A DNA stretch of 64,000 bases, from the NCBI RefSeq assembly GCF_003269065.1, contig NZ_QLTA01000004.1, forward strand, positions 89,649-153,648. The letters are read 5' to 3'. A program made the position numbers and the translations under genes. The notes beneath the pieces were generated by a model. That model did no database searches, was not told the origin of the DNA, and saw nothing but the letters and a program-made list of their open reading frames with translations. This document shows, in pieces, positions 29,726 to 38,900 of the stretch; the first letter of the stretch is position 1; each line of letters begins with the position of its first letter. Source of the DNA: Paracidovorax anthurii. GTDB taxonomy: Bacteria > Pseudomonadota > Gammaproteobacteria > Burkholderiales > Burkholderiaceae_C.

Positions 29726-30763
29726 ATGCGGGAGCCACAGACGATGGCCAGGGTGCAGGATCAGTGCGGGGCCTTGCCGCCGTGTCTGGAGGAGGTCTGG
29801 TCGCGCTTTGCCATGGTGCGCGAAGGGCGGTCGGCGCCGCTCTCGGCGCGGCAGGGGCGGCGGGACCATTGGGTGCTGCATGCCCTGGGGATCGGGCTGG
29901 AGCCGTTCTATGCCTGGTTCGGGCGTGAAGGGGGCGGCACCTATGCGGCGTTCGAGCGCTGGGTGGCCGAGCGCGCGGGCCTGCCATCGGCCGATACCGT
30001 GGCGCGCCTCGATGCCGCCATGAACGAAGGGCCACTGCCACCCGCAACCCGCGACGCGCTGGCGGCGGTGGATCGGATGGAGCCCGTGCTGTCGGCCCGG
30101 GATCTGGCCTTCTGGGAGGAGCACGGCTATGTCGTGCTGCACGATGCGGTGCCCGCCGAGGATGCCGCGGCGGTGGCGGCGGAGATCTGGCGCGTTCTGG
30201 GCGCGGACCCTGGCGACCCCGCCACGTGGTATCCGCCCAATGAGCACGGGATCATGGTCCAGCTCTTCCACCACGCGGCGCTGGAGCGCAACCGCCGCAG
30301 CCGGCGCATCCACAAGGCCTTCGCCCAGTTGTGGGGCACGGCGGATCTGTGGAGCACCACGGACCGCGTCGGCTTCAATGCGCCGGAGACGGCCACCCAC
30401 CCGTTCCGCGGCCCCCACCTGCACTGGGACGTCAGCCTGCAGACACCCGTGCCGATGGGCACCCAGGGCATTCTGTACCTGACGGATACGCAGGCGGAGC
30501 AGGGGGCGTTCACGCTGGTCCCCGGTTTTCATCGCCGGCTCGAATCCTGGCTGGCGGGCCTGCCGGGCGGGCCCTCGTCCGCGCGGCAGCAGGATCTCAC
30601 CCTGTTGGGGGCCACGCCGCTGGCCGGAAGGGCTGGCGACCTCATCATCTGGCACCACGCCTTGCCGCACGGCAGCCGGCCCAATAGGGCGGATCGGCCG
30701 AGGCTGGTCCAGTATCTCAATATGTTCCCCGCCCACGCGCCGCTGCAAGAGAACTGGATCTGA
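29726..30763 (+). CDS. Phytanoyl-CoA dioxygenase (PhyH) family protein
   Basis: 345-residue Fe(II)/2-oxoglutarate oxygenase. The iron triad is visible: His233 and Asp235 in HLHWDVS and His315 in LPHGSRPN; Arg326 is a possible 2-oxoglutarate ligand. The first ~110 residues are an extra helical region outside the usual PhyH core. AGAGGGG lies 7 bp before the ATG at 29726; an ATG six codons upstream lacks this. Substrate unknown; PhyH members hydroxylate lipids and secondary metabolites. It is isolated between an acyltransferase and a GGDEF gene. Confidence 0.78.
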   Translation: MREPQTMARVQDQCGALPPCLEEVWSRFAMVREGRSAPLSARQGRRDHWVLHALGIGLEPFYAWFGREGGGTYAAFERWVAERAGLPSADTVARLDAAMNEGPLPPATRDALAAVDRMEPVLSARDLAFWEEHGYVVLHDAVPAEDAAAVAAEIWRVLGADPGDPATWYPPNEHGIMVQLFHHAALERNRRSRRIHKAFAQLWGTADLWSTTDRVGFNAPETATHPFRGPHLHWDVSLQTPVPMGTQGILYLTDTQAEQGAFTLVPGFHRRLESWLAGLPGGPSSARQQDLTLLGATPLAGRAGDLIIWHHALPHGSRPNRADRPRLVQYLNMFPAHAPLQENWI

Positions 30764-30828
30764 CGGCGGCCTTCGTGCCAGCGCCTGGGGGCCGGGGGCC
30801 TGCCTGGCGTTTCTGAACCGGTTGCCGC

Positions 30829-32448
30829 TCAGTGCGCTTCGCCCGCGGTGGCGTGCTCAGGCTCGCCGGCCGGCGCAGGGGCCTCGGCTGCCGCGGCGAC
30901 GCGGTTGCGCCCTTCCTGCTTGGCGGCATAGAGCGCGGTGTCCGCGCGGCCTGTCAGGTCGCGCGGCGTTCTATCGGCGCAGTCCCAGGCGCAGCTGGCC
31001 ACGCCGCCGCTGACGGTGACGTGCCGGAACGGGCTTCCGGGATGGGGGATACCGAGGGCGCTGACGGCCGAGCGCGCCGCGGACGCCACCAGGTAGGCTC
31101 CGGCGGTGTCGGTCTCGGGCAGCACCATGGCGAATTCTTCGCCGCCATAGCGCGCGATGAAGTCGCCGGGCCGGCGGATGGCCCCCGACAGCGCCTTGGC
31201 CACCTGCCGCAGGCATTCGTCCCCCTGCAGGTGCCCCAGGATGTCGTTGTAGCTCTTGAACAGGTCCACGTCGAACATCACCACGGAGACCGGCCGCCGG
31301 TTCCGCCGGCACTGCGCCAGCACTTCGGTGATGCGGCGGTCGTAGGCGCGGCGGTTGTGCACACCCGTGAGGCCGTCGTGCTCGGCCATGTGCTCCAGGC
31401 GCAGGTGGGCCTGCATCAGCTCGCCGTGGGCCGAGATCAGTTGCCGCTCGGCGTCCTGCCGGCGCTTGACGGTGCGGATCACGTAGCCGCCGGCGATGCC
31501 GACGACGCTCAGCAGCAGGAAGATGCCCACCGCCTGCACGGACGTGGCCTCGCGCCACTGCGCGAGCACGTCGTCCTCCGACTGCGCCACGGCGATGGCC
31601 AGCGGGTTGTTCCGCGTGTGCTCGAAGGTGACGAGCCGCCGCACGCCATCGATGGGCGAGGGCGTGACGATGGAGCCCGAGCGGCTCTGGATGAGGCGCG
31701 CGTGCAGCGGTGAGCCGGCGATGCTGCGGCCCATGTCCTCCATGTAGAAGGGGCGGCGCACCATGATCGTGCCGTCGGAGTGCGAGAGCGCGATCGCGCC
31801 CTCCGGGCCCACGTCGAAGCCGTTGAGGATGCCCAGCACGTGGTTGAGCCGCACGGTCGCGAGCGCCACGCCCGCGAACCGGCCCTCGGAGTCGTTGATG
31901 CGGCGCGATACCGGAATGATCCAGGCCTCGCTGGAGCGGCTCACGATGGGGCTGCCGATCAGCGTCCGGGTGCTGGGGTTGTCGCGGTGGTGGATGAAAT
32001 AGGCGCGGTCGGAGTTGTTGGCGCCCGGCCTTTGCACGGGCTGCGTGTTGACGAGCCAGCTGCCGTCCTTGCCATAGATGAACAACCCGTGCAGGTGGTC
32101 GGTGTGGGCCACGTGGTTGACCAGCACGGGCTGCAGGGATTCCAGCGCGTCGGGCGCCATCTCCTCGCGCTCCAGTTCGTACACGATGCCGTCCAGGACG
32201 CGGTCGATCTCGGAGAACATGCTGTCCATCTGCTGCGCCACCGCGTGGCCCAGGTTCTGCCCGAAGGCCTGGGCCTGGTGCCATTCGGCCTGCCGCGCGC
32301 GCCACGCGAGCCAGACGTTCGAACCGATGAGCAGGAGGGTCACCAGCACTACGAAGCAGATCGTGGCCTGCAGCGAGCGGTTGTCGCCGAAGTCCGGGGC
32401 CGGGTGGGGGGCGGAGGGAAGGGTGGAATCCGGAAGCGCAGTGGACAT
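30829..32448 (-). CDS. Diguanylate cyclase with periplasmic sensor (dCache-GGDEF)
   Basis: 539 residues. Helices at ~27-50 and ~300-325 flank a ~250-residue periplasmic dCache-like sensor (DRAYFIHHRDNPSTRTLIGS is typical). The GGDEF domain starts HDGLTGVHNRRAYDRRITEV; the active-site motif is GGEEF at residues 435-439. An RxxD inhibitory site (RPGD, 426-429) lies exactly five residues before it, so product inhibition by c-di-GMP is expected. No EAL domain. It should make c-di-GMP from GTP in response to an extracytoplasmic small molecule. The gene stands between PhyH and LysR genes. Confidence 0.9.
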   Translation of the reverse strand: MSTALPDSTLPSAPHPAPDFGDNRSLQATICFVVLVTLLLIGSNVWLAWRARQAEWHQAQAFGQNLGHAVAQQMDSMFSEIDRVLDGIVYELEREEMAPDALESLQPVLVNHVAHTDHLHGLFIYGKDGSWLVNTQPVQRPGANNSDRAYFIHHRDNPSTRTLIGSPIVSRSSEAWIIPVSRRINDSEGRFAGVALATVRLNHVLGILNGFDVGPEGAIALSHSDGTIMVRRPFYMEDMGRSIAGSPLHARLIQSRSGSIVTPSPIDGVRRLVTFEHTRNNPLAIAVAQSEDDVLAQWREATSVQAVGIFLLLSVVGIAGGYVIRTVKRRQDAERQLISAHGELMQAHLRLEHMAEHDGLTGVHNRRAYDRRITEVLAQCRRNRRPVSVVMFDVDLFKSYNDILGHLQGDECLRQVAKALSGAIRRPGDFIARYGGEEFAMVLPETDTAGAYLVASAARSAVSALGIPHPGSPFRHVTVSGGVASCAWDCADRTPRDLTGRADTALYAAKQEGRNRVAAAAEAPAPAGEPEHATAGEAH

Positions 32449-32513
32449 GGACAGGGTGAAAGGGGGGGCGGGCGTTCGGAGGCGGTCGGGGCTCTCCGCC
32501 TTTGCTTTTTATC

Positions 32514-33410
32514 TCACACCCGTGGCCGGTGTGCCAAGACCCGTTCATAAAGACTGTGCGCCGCGACCGACAGTCCCCGGTCGCGGCGGCGCACGAGATA
32601 GATCTGGCGCGTGAGTCCCGGCAGCGCGAGCGGGCGCGTGGCGATGCCGGGATGCGCGAAGTGGAAGAGCGTGAGCGTGGGCACCACGCTGATGCCCAGG
32701 CCCGCGCGCACCATGCCCATCACGGTGGCGAGCTGCTCCACTTCGATCAGGGTGTTCATGGCATGGGGATGGATGGCGGCTTCGAGATATTGCCGCACGC
32801 TGCTCGTGCGGGCCAGGTGCACGAAGGGCCATTGCGCGAGATCCGTCACCTGCAGGCCGCCTTTCCTGCGGCGGCGCGCCAGCGGATGGTCGGCGGGGCA
32901 GACGAGGTGGAAGCCGTCGGCGCAGAAGGGCTCGGCCTGCAGCGACGGCGTGTCCGCGCGGATCGCGGCCAGCGCGAAGTCGGCGCGGCCCGAGGCCACG
33001 CGCTCGATGCAGGGCTCCGACAGCACGTCGGCGATGTCCAGCTCGATGCGGGGATGGGCGGCGCGAAAGCCCGCCAGGATGCCGGGCAGCCAGCCCGCGG
33101 CCAGCGAGGGCAGCAGCGCCAGCGACACGCGCCCCCGCCGCAGTTGCGCGGCATCCTGCGCCGCCGCGAGGGCATCGTCGATCTCCGCGCGGATGCGCCG
33201 CGCCGACTCCAGGAAGTCCAGCCCCTCGGGCGTGAGGTCCACGTGCCGCGTGCTGCGGTCGAACAGCCGCAGCCCCAGGCCCTCTTCGAGCGAGCGCACG
33301 AGCGCGCTGAATGCGGGCTGCGAGAGGTGGCACAGGGAGGCGGCCCGCGTGAAGCTGCGCTGCTGCGCCAGGGCCAGGAAGGCATCGATGTGGCGGCTGG
33401 AGAGGTGCAT
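32514..33410 (-). CDS. LysR-family transcriptional regulator
   Basis: 298 residues. The winged helix-turn-helix is at residues ~5-65: HIDAFLALAQQRSFTRAASL and LSQPAFSALVRSLEEGLGLR. The C-terminal effector-binding domain follows (VSLALLPSLAAGWLPGILAG onward). It is divergent from the AtuA-like operon with a 116-bp control region holding an ATC-N9-GAT palindrome, so it most likely regulates that operon and itself. The inducer is unknown. Confidence 0.9.
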   Translation of the reverse strand: MHLSSRHIDAFLALAQQRSFTRAASLCHLSQPAFSALVRSLEEGLGLRLFDRSTRHVDLTPEGLDFLESARRIRAEIDDALAAAQDAAQLRRGRVSLALLPSLAAGWLPGILAGFRAAHPRIELDIADVLSEPCIERVASGRADFALAAIRADTPSLQAEPFCADGFHLVCPADHPLARRRRKGGLQVTDLAQWPFVHLARTSSVRQYLEAAIHPHAMNTLIEVEQLATVMGMVRAGLGISVVPTLTLFHFAHPGIATRPLALPGLTRQIYLVRRRDRGLSVAAHSLYERVLAHRPRV

Positions 33411-33434
33411 GGCGGGCCCGGCGCTGGGGCGTGG

Positions 33435-33457
33435 ATTGATCTGAAATCCGGATCAAT
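33435..33457. promoter_or_regulatory. Probable LysR operator between regulator and AtuA operon
   Basis: ATTGATC and GATCAAT are perfect 7-bp arms 9 bp apart, giving ATC-N9-GAT with the T-N11-A core used by LysR-type regulators. It lies 25 bp before the LysR start and 70 bp before the AtuA gene. Confidence 0.6.
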
Positions 33458-33526
33458 CGATCTTAACAATCTATTTCACGGAAGAAGCGCCGGCTTCTAC
33501 AGTCGCCCCCAGGAGACAGAACGACG

Positions 33527-34900
33527 ATGGCGAATGCAAACATCCTGCGCGTGGGGTGCGCGGCCGGGTTTTCCGGCGACCGCACCGATGCCGCGCTGCC
33601 CGTGGTGCGGGCCCTGATCGAGGCCGGCGGCCCGGCGGTGCTCATTTTCGAGACGCTGGCCGAGCGCACGCTGGCCCTGGCGCAGCTGGCCCGGCGCGCC
33701 CGGCCGCAGGCGGGCTACGAGCCCCTGCTGGACGATCTGCTGCGCCCCGTGCTCGCTCAGTGCCTGCAGCACGGCATCCGCATCGTGAGCAATTTCGGGG
33801 CGGCCCACCCGGCCGGCGCGGCCGAGCGCATCCGCGTGCTGGCGCGCGAGCTCGGGGCCCGCGCGCCGCGCATCGCCGTCGTGTGGGGCGACGATCTGGG
33901 TCATGAGGCGCACCGGCCCGTGCTGGCCGCGGCACTGGGCGGAGCCTGGCCCGCCGATCCGATCGTGAGCGCCAATGCCTACATCGGCGCCGAGCCCATC
34001 GCCGATGCGCTGAAGGCCGGGGCCGACATCGTCGTGTGCGGCCGCGTGGCCGATCCCTCGCTGGTGCTGGGGCCGGCCATGGCGCATTTCGGCTGGTCGC
34101 CGCGCGACTGGGACCGGCTCGCGCGCGCCACCATGGCGGGCCACTTGCTGGAGTGCGGCGCGCAGGTGTCGGGCGGGTACTTCGCCGATCCGGGCTACAA
34201 GGACGTGCCGGGCCTGGCCCGCCTGGGCTACCCGATCGCCGAGATCGGGGAGAGCGGCGACTGCACCATCACCAAGCCGGCCGGTACCGGGGGGCGGATC
34301 GACGAGCGCACGGTCAAGGAGCAGCTCCTGTACGAGCTGCACGACCCCGCCGCCTACCTCACCCCCGACGTGGTGGCCGACATCACGGCCGCGCGCGTGA
34401 CCGCCGAGGGCCCCGACCGGGTGCGCCTTGAAGGCGTGCGCGGGCATCCCCGGCCGGATTCGCTCAAGGTCAACGTGTGCTTCGAGTCGGGCTGGTTCGC
34501 CGAGGGCGAGATCTCCTATGCGGGCGCGCGGGCCGGTGCCCGGGCGCGGCTGGCGGCGGACGTGGTGCGCGAGCGCATGGCCGAGGCCGGCGCCGGCCTG
34601 CGCGCGGACCTGATCGGCGTGATGAGCGCCTGGGCCGACGATGCGGGGCGGGGCCTGGGCGGCCCGGGTGCCAGCGATGGCGACGGCGCGCGGGACGTGC
34701 GCCTGCGCCTGGCGCTGCAGCACCGCGACGCCGCCGTGGCGCAGCGGCTGGTGCGCGAGGTCACGGCGCTCTACACCTGCGGCCCCGCGGGCGGCGGCGG
34801 CGTGCGGACCTCCGTGCGCCCGCGCCTGGGCATGGCGTCCGGCCTCGTGCCCCGCGAGGCCGTGGCCACGGGCTACCGGCTGCTGGAGGAGGCCGCATGA
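33527..34900 (+). CDS. AtuA-like acyclic terpene utilisation protein (DUF1446)
   Basis: 457 residues matching the AtuA/DUF1446 family: ILRVGCAAGFSGDRTDAALP at the start, LIFETLAERTLALAQ, VVCGRVADPSLVLGPAMAHF and ESGDCTITKPAGTGGRIDER. In Pseudomonas AtuA belongs to citronellol/geranyl-CoA breakdown, but the family is wide and its chemistry is not settled. AGGAGA stands 10 bp before the ATG. It overlaps the next small gene by ATGA. No geranyl-CoA carboxylase genes are in the window, so terpene use is not supported; an undefined carboxylic-acid pathway is more likely. Confidence 0.85.
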   Translation: MANANILRVGCAAGFSGDRTDAALPVVRALIEAGGPAVLIFETLAERTLALAQLARRARPQAGYEPLLDDLLRPVLAQCLQHGIRIVSNFGAAHPAGAAERIRVLARELGARAPRIAVVWGDDLGHEAHRPVLAAALGGAWPADPIVSANAYIGAEPIADALKAGADIVVCGRVADPSLVLGPAMAHFGWSPRDWDRLARATMAGHLLECGAQVSGGYFADPGYKDVPGLARLGYPIAEIGESGDCTITKPAGTGGRIDERTVKEQLLYELHDPAAYLTPDVVADITAARVTAEGPDRVRLEGVRGHPRPDSLKVNVCFESGWFAEGEISYAGARAGARARLAADVVRERMAEAGAGLRADLIGVMSAWADDAGRGLGGPGASDGDGARDVRLRLALQHRDAAVAQRLVREVTALYTCGPAGGGGVRTSVRPRLGMASGLVPREAVATGYRLLEEAA

Positions 34901-35313
34901 CGCAAGCACACGCACCGCAGGCCGCAGGCATGGACAGCACCGCATCCCCGAACACCCTGACCGTGCCCCTGTACCGGCTGGCCCACGGCCGCACGGGCGA
35001 CAAGGGCAACCGCTCGAACATCAGCGTCATCGCCTGGCACCCGGCGCTCTGGCCCGTGCTGCTGGAGCAGGTGACCGAGGAGGCCGTCGCGCGGCAGTTC
35101 GCGCACCGCGCCCCCGGTCGCGTCGCGCGCCACCCGCTGCCGCTGCTGCACGCGATGAACGTGGTCATCGACGACGTGCTGGACGGCGGCGTGAACGATG
35201 CGCTCAACCTCGACAGCCACGGCAAGACCCTGTCGTTCCTGCTGCTGGACATGCCCGTGCGCGTGCCCGCCGCGCTGGCGCCCCACCTAGCCGGCCCCGC
35301 CGCGCCGGATTGA
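34897..35313 (+). CDS. AtuA-associated small protein (AtuA C-terminal ferredoxin-like domain)
   Basis: 138 residues. After a ~22-residue leader, TVPLYRLAHGRTGDKGNRSN followed by ISVIAWHP is the signature of the ferredoxin-like domain that follows AtuA/DUF1446, either fused or as a separate gene. ALNLDSHGKTLSFLLLDM ends it. It is translationally coupled to the AtuA gene, so the two products probably form one complex. Individual function unknown. Confidence 0.82.
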   Translation: MTQAHAPQAAGMDSTASPNTLTVPLYRLAHGRTGDKGNRSNISVIAWHPALWPVLLEQVTEEAVARQFAHRAPGRVARHPLPLLHAMNVVIDDVLDGGVNDALNLDSHGKTLSFLLLDMPVRVPAALAPHLAGPAAPD

Positions 35314-35413
35314 AGCGGCGGCCTGCAAACCCCGGAGTTTTTCTCGCGGCGCCGGCCCGCGCCGCCGTTTTCCCGCCCCTTGCATTCCAACTATTCCTAA
35401 AGGAGACAACGCC

Positions 35414-36403
35414 ATGAACCTTCCCGATTTCCCCCGGCGCCGGCACGCGCTCGCCGCCGCGGCCTGCCTGGCCTGGACCGCCCTGGCCGGGGCGCAGCAG
35501 CCCGCGCCGGCGTATCCGGCCAAGGCCCTCACCTTCGTGGTGCCGTTCGCGGCGGGCAGCGCCACGGACCAGCTCGCGCGGGCCGTGGGTCAGTCGGTCA
35601 CCACCGACACGCAGCAGCCCGTGGTGGTGGACAACCGGGCGGGCGCCAGCGGCATGATCGCCGCGCAGTTCGTGGCCAAGGCGCCGCCCGACGGCTACAC
35701 GGTGCTCATCACCACCAACACCACGCACGCGGCCAACGAGCACCTCTACAAGAAGCTGTCCTACGACCCGGTGAAAGACTTCGCGCCCGTCACCGGGCTG
35801 GGCAAGGGCGGGCAGGTGCTGGTAGTGAACGCCTCCGCGCCCTACAAGACCGTGGGCGAGCTGATCGCAGCCGCGAAGAAAGCGCCCGGCAAGCTCAGCT
35901 TCGGCAGCGGCAGCTCGTCGAGCCGCGTGGCGGGCGAGATGCTCAAGCAGCTCGCGGGCGTGGACATCCTCCACGTGCCCTACAAGAGCAATCCGCTCGC
36001 CATCACCGACCTGCTGGGCGGGCAGATCGACCTGATGATCACCGACACCTCCACCGGCGTGCCGCAGATCAAGGCGGGCAAGCTGCGCGCGCTGGGCTAT
36101 TCCACGCAAAAGCGCAGCGCCCAGCTGCCCGACGTGCCCACCATCGACGAGGCGGGCGTGAAGGGCTACGACATGGGCTACTGGTTCGCGGCCTACGTGC
36201 CCGCGGGCACGCCCGCGCCGGTGGTGGCGCGGCTCAACCAGCTGCTCGCGCAGGCCACGCGCAGCGCCGCCGCGAAGTCGTTCTACGACATGGCCGGCTC
36301 CGAGCCCTGGACGACCACGCCGCAGGAGCTGGCGGGCTTCCAGGCCGCGGAAACCCGCAAGTGGGGGCAGGTGATCAAGGCCGCCGGCATCGAGCCGGAG
36401 TGA
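35414..36403 (+). CDS. Bug/TctC-type tripartite tricarboxylate transporter substrate-binding protein
   Basis: 329-residue periplasmic solute receptor. The signal peptide (residues ~12-30, HALAAAACLAWTALAGAQQ) is followed by the Bug signature YPAKALTFVVPFAAGSATDQ and VVDNRAGASGMIAAQFVAKA. The family expanded greatly in Bordetella and Comamonadaceae and binds carboxylates and related solutes. AGGAGA is 9 bp upstream of the ATG. No TctAB membrane genes are adjacent, as is usual for orphan Bug receptors. Its place after the AtuA genes suggests it captures the substrate of that pathway. Confidence 0.92.
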   Translation: MNLPDFPRRRHALAAAACLAWTALAGAQQPAPAYPAKALTFVVPFAAGSATDQLARAVGQSVTTDTQQPVVVDNRAGASGMIAAQFVAKAPPDGYTVLITTNTTHAANEHLYKKLSYDPVKDFAPVTGLGKGGQVLVVNASAPYKTVGELIAAAKKAPGKLSFGSGSSSSRVAGEMLKQLAGVDILHVPYKSNPLAITDLLGGQIDLMITDTSTGVPQIKAGKLRALGYSTQKRSAQLPDVPTIDEAGVKGYDMGYWFAAYVPAGTPAPVVARLNQLLAQATRSAAAKSFYDMAGSEPWTTTPQELAGFQAAETRKWGQVIKAAGIEPE

Positions 36404-36547
36404 GCCACCGCGCGCGGCGGCCGCGTGCCGCCCGCGCCCTTTCCTTTTCCGTCGATTTCCTTTCTGTCCTGTTGCGGGCCCGCCGGGCCCGTGCGGCCGG
36501 CCGCGCGCCCGCCGCCCCCCGGCGCGCCCTTTGTCGAGGAGACTGCC

Positions 36548-38695
36548 ATGTGGTGGATGACATCGGATCGTGTGCGTGAAGCGGCCCGGCCGCGGGCCGT
36601 GGGTGGCCTGCTGTGCGTGGCGGCGGCCCTGCTGGCCGCGTGCGGAGGTGGCGGCGGCGGGGAGGGCAGCGCGCCCCGCATGCATCTGGAGATCGCGGCC
36701 ACCGAGGATTTCCCCGGCAGCTACGGCAGCGTGGGCACCTACGAGAAGCTCACCGGCACGCTGCGCGGCGAGCTGGACCCGGCCGATCCGCGCAACGCCA
36801 TCATCCAGGACCTGCAGCTCGCGCCGCGCAACGGCCGGGGCATGGTCGAGTACAGCGCCGACTTCGTGCTGCTCAAGCCCAAGGACATGTCCAAGGCCGG
36901 CGGCGTGCTGCGCTACGACGCGCCCAACCGGGGCAACATCCTGACGCTGCCCAACCCGTCGGCCACGCCGGGCGACGCCGTGTATTTCGAGCGCGGCTAC
37001 ACCTTCCTCTACTCGGCCTGGCAGGGCGACGTGCCCAAGAGCACGCCCGCGCGGCTCACGGCCACCGTGCCCGTGGCGCGCAACCCCGACGGCAGCAGCA
37101 TCACCGGCCCCTACCGCGCGGAACTGGTGCCCACGGCCGCCGCGCCGGCGATGACCCTGCCGGGCGGCGTCTTCAACGGCAGCATGATCCCCTATGCGCC
37201 CGCCAGCCTGGACAACACCCTGCCGGGCTACTCGCTCACGCGCCGCCGTAACGAGACCGACCCGCGCGAGCCGGTGTCCGCGGCGGACTGGAAGTTCGCC
37301 ACCTGCGATGCCGCCGCCAATCCGTTCCCCGGCACGCCGGATGCGGCCAGCGTGTGCCTGCGCGGCGGCTTCGATCCGCAGTACCTCTATGAGCTGGTCT
37401 ACGTGGCCAAGGACCCCAAGGTGATGGGCGTGGGCCTGGCCGCGCTGCGCGACACGGTGGGCTTCTTCCGCGGCCGGGCCGCCGATGCGGACGGCCGCGC
37501 CAACCCGCTCGCGGGGCGCGTCTCGTACGTCATCGGGCAGGGCACCTCGCAGTCGGGCAACGCGATGAAGACCTTCCTGCACCTGGGCTTCAACCAGCGG
37601 CTGGACGGCGGGCGCGTGTTCGACGGCGTCTATGCCCATGTGGCCGCGCGGCAGACCAACGTCAACACCCGCTTCGCGGTCCCGGGCGGCGGGGGCGGGC
37701 TGCGCACCGACCACACGGCCTTCGGGCAGACCGCGCCGCGCGGCCTCGCGGCCGACTACGTGGACGCGGTGAGCGGGCGGCAGGGCGGGGTGCTGCGGCG
37801 TTGCACCGCCAGCGGCACCTGCCCCCGGCTCTTCCTGGGCCTGTCGGGCACCGAGTTCTGGCAGCTGCAGGGCTCGCCCGTGCTCACCGATGCGCTGGGC
37901 GAGCGCGACATCGCCCAGCCCGCCGACGCGCGCATCTACTACTACGCCAGCACCCAGCACGGCGGAGCGGGCGGCGTGGAGAGCATCAGCTACGCGCCTT
38001 CGCGCACGGTCTATCCGGCCGGCACCGTGGTGCATTTCAACGACACCTTCCGCGCGCTCTTCCTCGCGCTGGAGGACTGGGTGGTGCGCGGCACCGAGCC
38101 GCCGCCCAGCCAGGTGCCGCGCGTGGCCGACGGCACGCTCGTGCGGCCCGCGCAGCTCGCCTACCCGGCCATGAAGGGCCTCACCTGGAGCGTGGGCGGC
38201 GTGCAGACGGCCATCCCGGAGTTCCGCTACCTCGCGCGCTACAACGGCTTCACGCTGCTGGACTTCGGGCCGCAGTACCAGCCGCAGGATGAATCGGACA
38301 TCGCCACCGTGCTGCCGCCCCGCGCCGTGGGCCGCGACTACGCCATCCTGGTGCCGCAGGTCGATCCGGGGACGGGCCTCGCGCGGGCCGGCATCCAGAG
38401 CGTGGAGGCGCGCGTGCCCCTGGGCACCAGCATCGAGTTCAACGACGTGGCCACGCCGGGCATCGTCGATCTCGCCAACCTCACCGGAAGCTTCATCCCC
38501 TTCCACAAGACGCGGGCCGCACGCCTCGCGGCCGGGGACGGGCGCCCGTCGCTGGAGGAGCTGTACGGCAGCCAGGCCGGCTATGTCGCGGCCGTGGGTG
38601 CGGCGGCGGACGCGCTGGTCGCCCAGCGCCTGCTGCTGCGCCGCGATGCCGACGCCATCGTGGCCAAGGCGCGGGCCGCCAACATCCTTCCGTGA
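36548..38695 (+). CDS. Alpha/beta-hydrolase-domain lipoprotein (Abhydrolase_10-like)
   Basis: 715 residues. The N-terminus ends in the lipobox LLAAC (Cys32) followed by a Gly-rich linker, so it is a predicted lipoprotein. The body resembles the large alpha/beta hydrolase domain family PF20091: RVSYVIGQGTSQSGNAMKTF holds a GxSxSG-like nucleophile elbow, and IYYYASTQHGGAGG and EFRYLARYNGFTLLDFGPQY are conserved-looking blocks. Family function is unknown. GAGGAG is 6 bp before the ATG at 36548. It lies 144 bp after the Bug receptor and may act outside the cytoplasm on the compound that the receptor binds; this is inference. Confidence 0.75.
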   Translation: MWWMTSDRVREAARPRAVGGLLCVAAALLAACGGGGGGEGSAPRMHLEIAATEDFPGSYGSVGTYEKLTGTLRGELDPADPRNAIIQDLQLAPRNGRGMVEYSADFVLLKPKDMSKAGGVLRYDAPNRGNILTLPNPSATPGDAVYFERGYTFLYSAWQGDVPKSTPARLTATVPVARNPDGSSITGPYRAELVPTAAAPAMTLPGGVFNGSMIPYAPASLDNTLPGYSLTRRRNETDPREPVSAADWKFATCDAAANPFPGTPDAASVCLRGGFDPQYLYELVYVAKDPKVMGVGLAALRDTVGFFRGRAADADGRANPLAGRVSYVIGQGTSQSGNAMKTFLHLGFNQRLDGGRVFDGVYAHVAARQTNVNTRFAVPGGGGGLRTDHTAFGQTAPRGLAADYVDAVSGRQGGVLRRCTASGTCPRLFLGLSGTEFWQLQGSPVLTDALGERDIAQPADARIYYYASTQHGGAGGVESISYAPSRTVYPAGTVVHFNDTFRALFLALEDWVVRGTEPPPSQVPRVADGTLVRPAQLAYPAMKGLTWSVGGVQTAIPEFRYLARYNGFTLLDFGPQYQPQDESDIATVLPPRAVGRDYAILVPQVDPGTGLARAGIQSVEARVPLGTSIEFNDVATPGIVDLANLTGSFIPFHKTRAARLAAGDGRPSLEELYGSQAGYVAAVGAAADALVAQRLLLRRDADAIVAKARAANILP

Positions 38696-38726
38696 GGGGG
38701 TGGGGCAGGTTTGGGGGTGTTTGGGG

Positions 38727-38776
38727 CTCCATGTCGCCGTAAATGCTGGATTGTTTGCTATTGAATTGGTAGCAAT
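38727..38776 (+). repeat. Dispersed GCTAT/GTAGC palindromic repeat, intergenic copy 3
   Basis: TGTCGCCG, 17 nt, GCTAT, 7 nt, GTAGC, ending AGCAAT. It is the clearest copy. The preceding ~20 bp (GGGCAGGTT...) resemble those before copy 1. Confidence 0.75.
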
Positions 38777-38900
38777 CGCCGGGCGCACGGGCAGGCGCGC
38801 GCCGGGCCGGCTGTACGCGCCGGCAAGGGGTGCGTAGAGTGGGGGAGGGCGGCACCCGCACCGCCGGCCTTCCCCACGCACACGACGAGATACCCCAACC

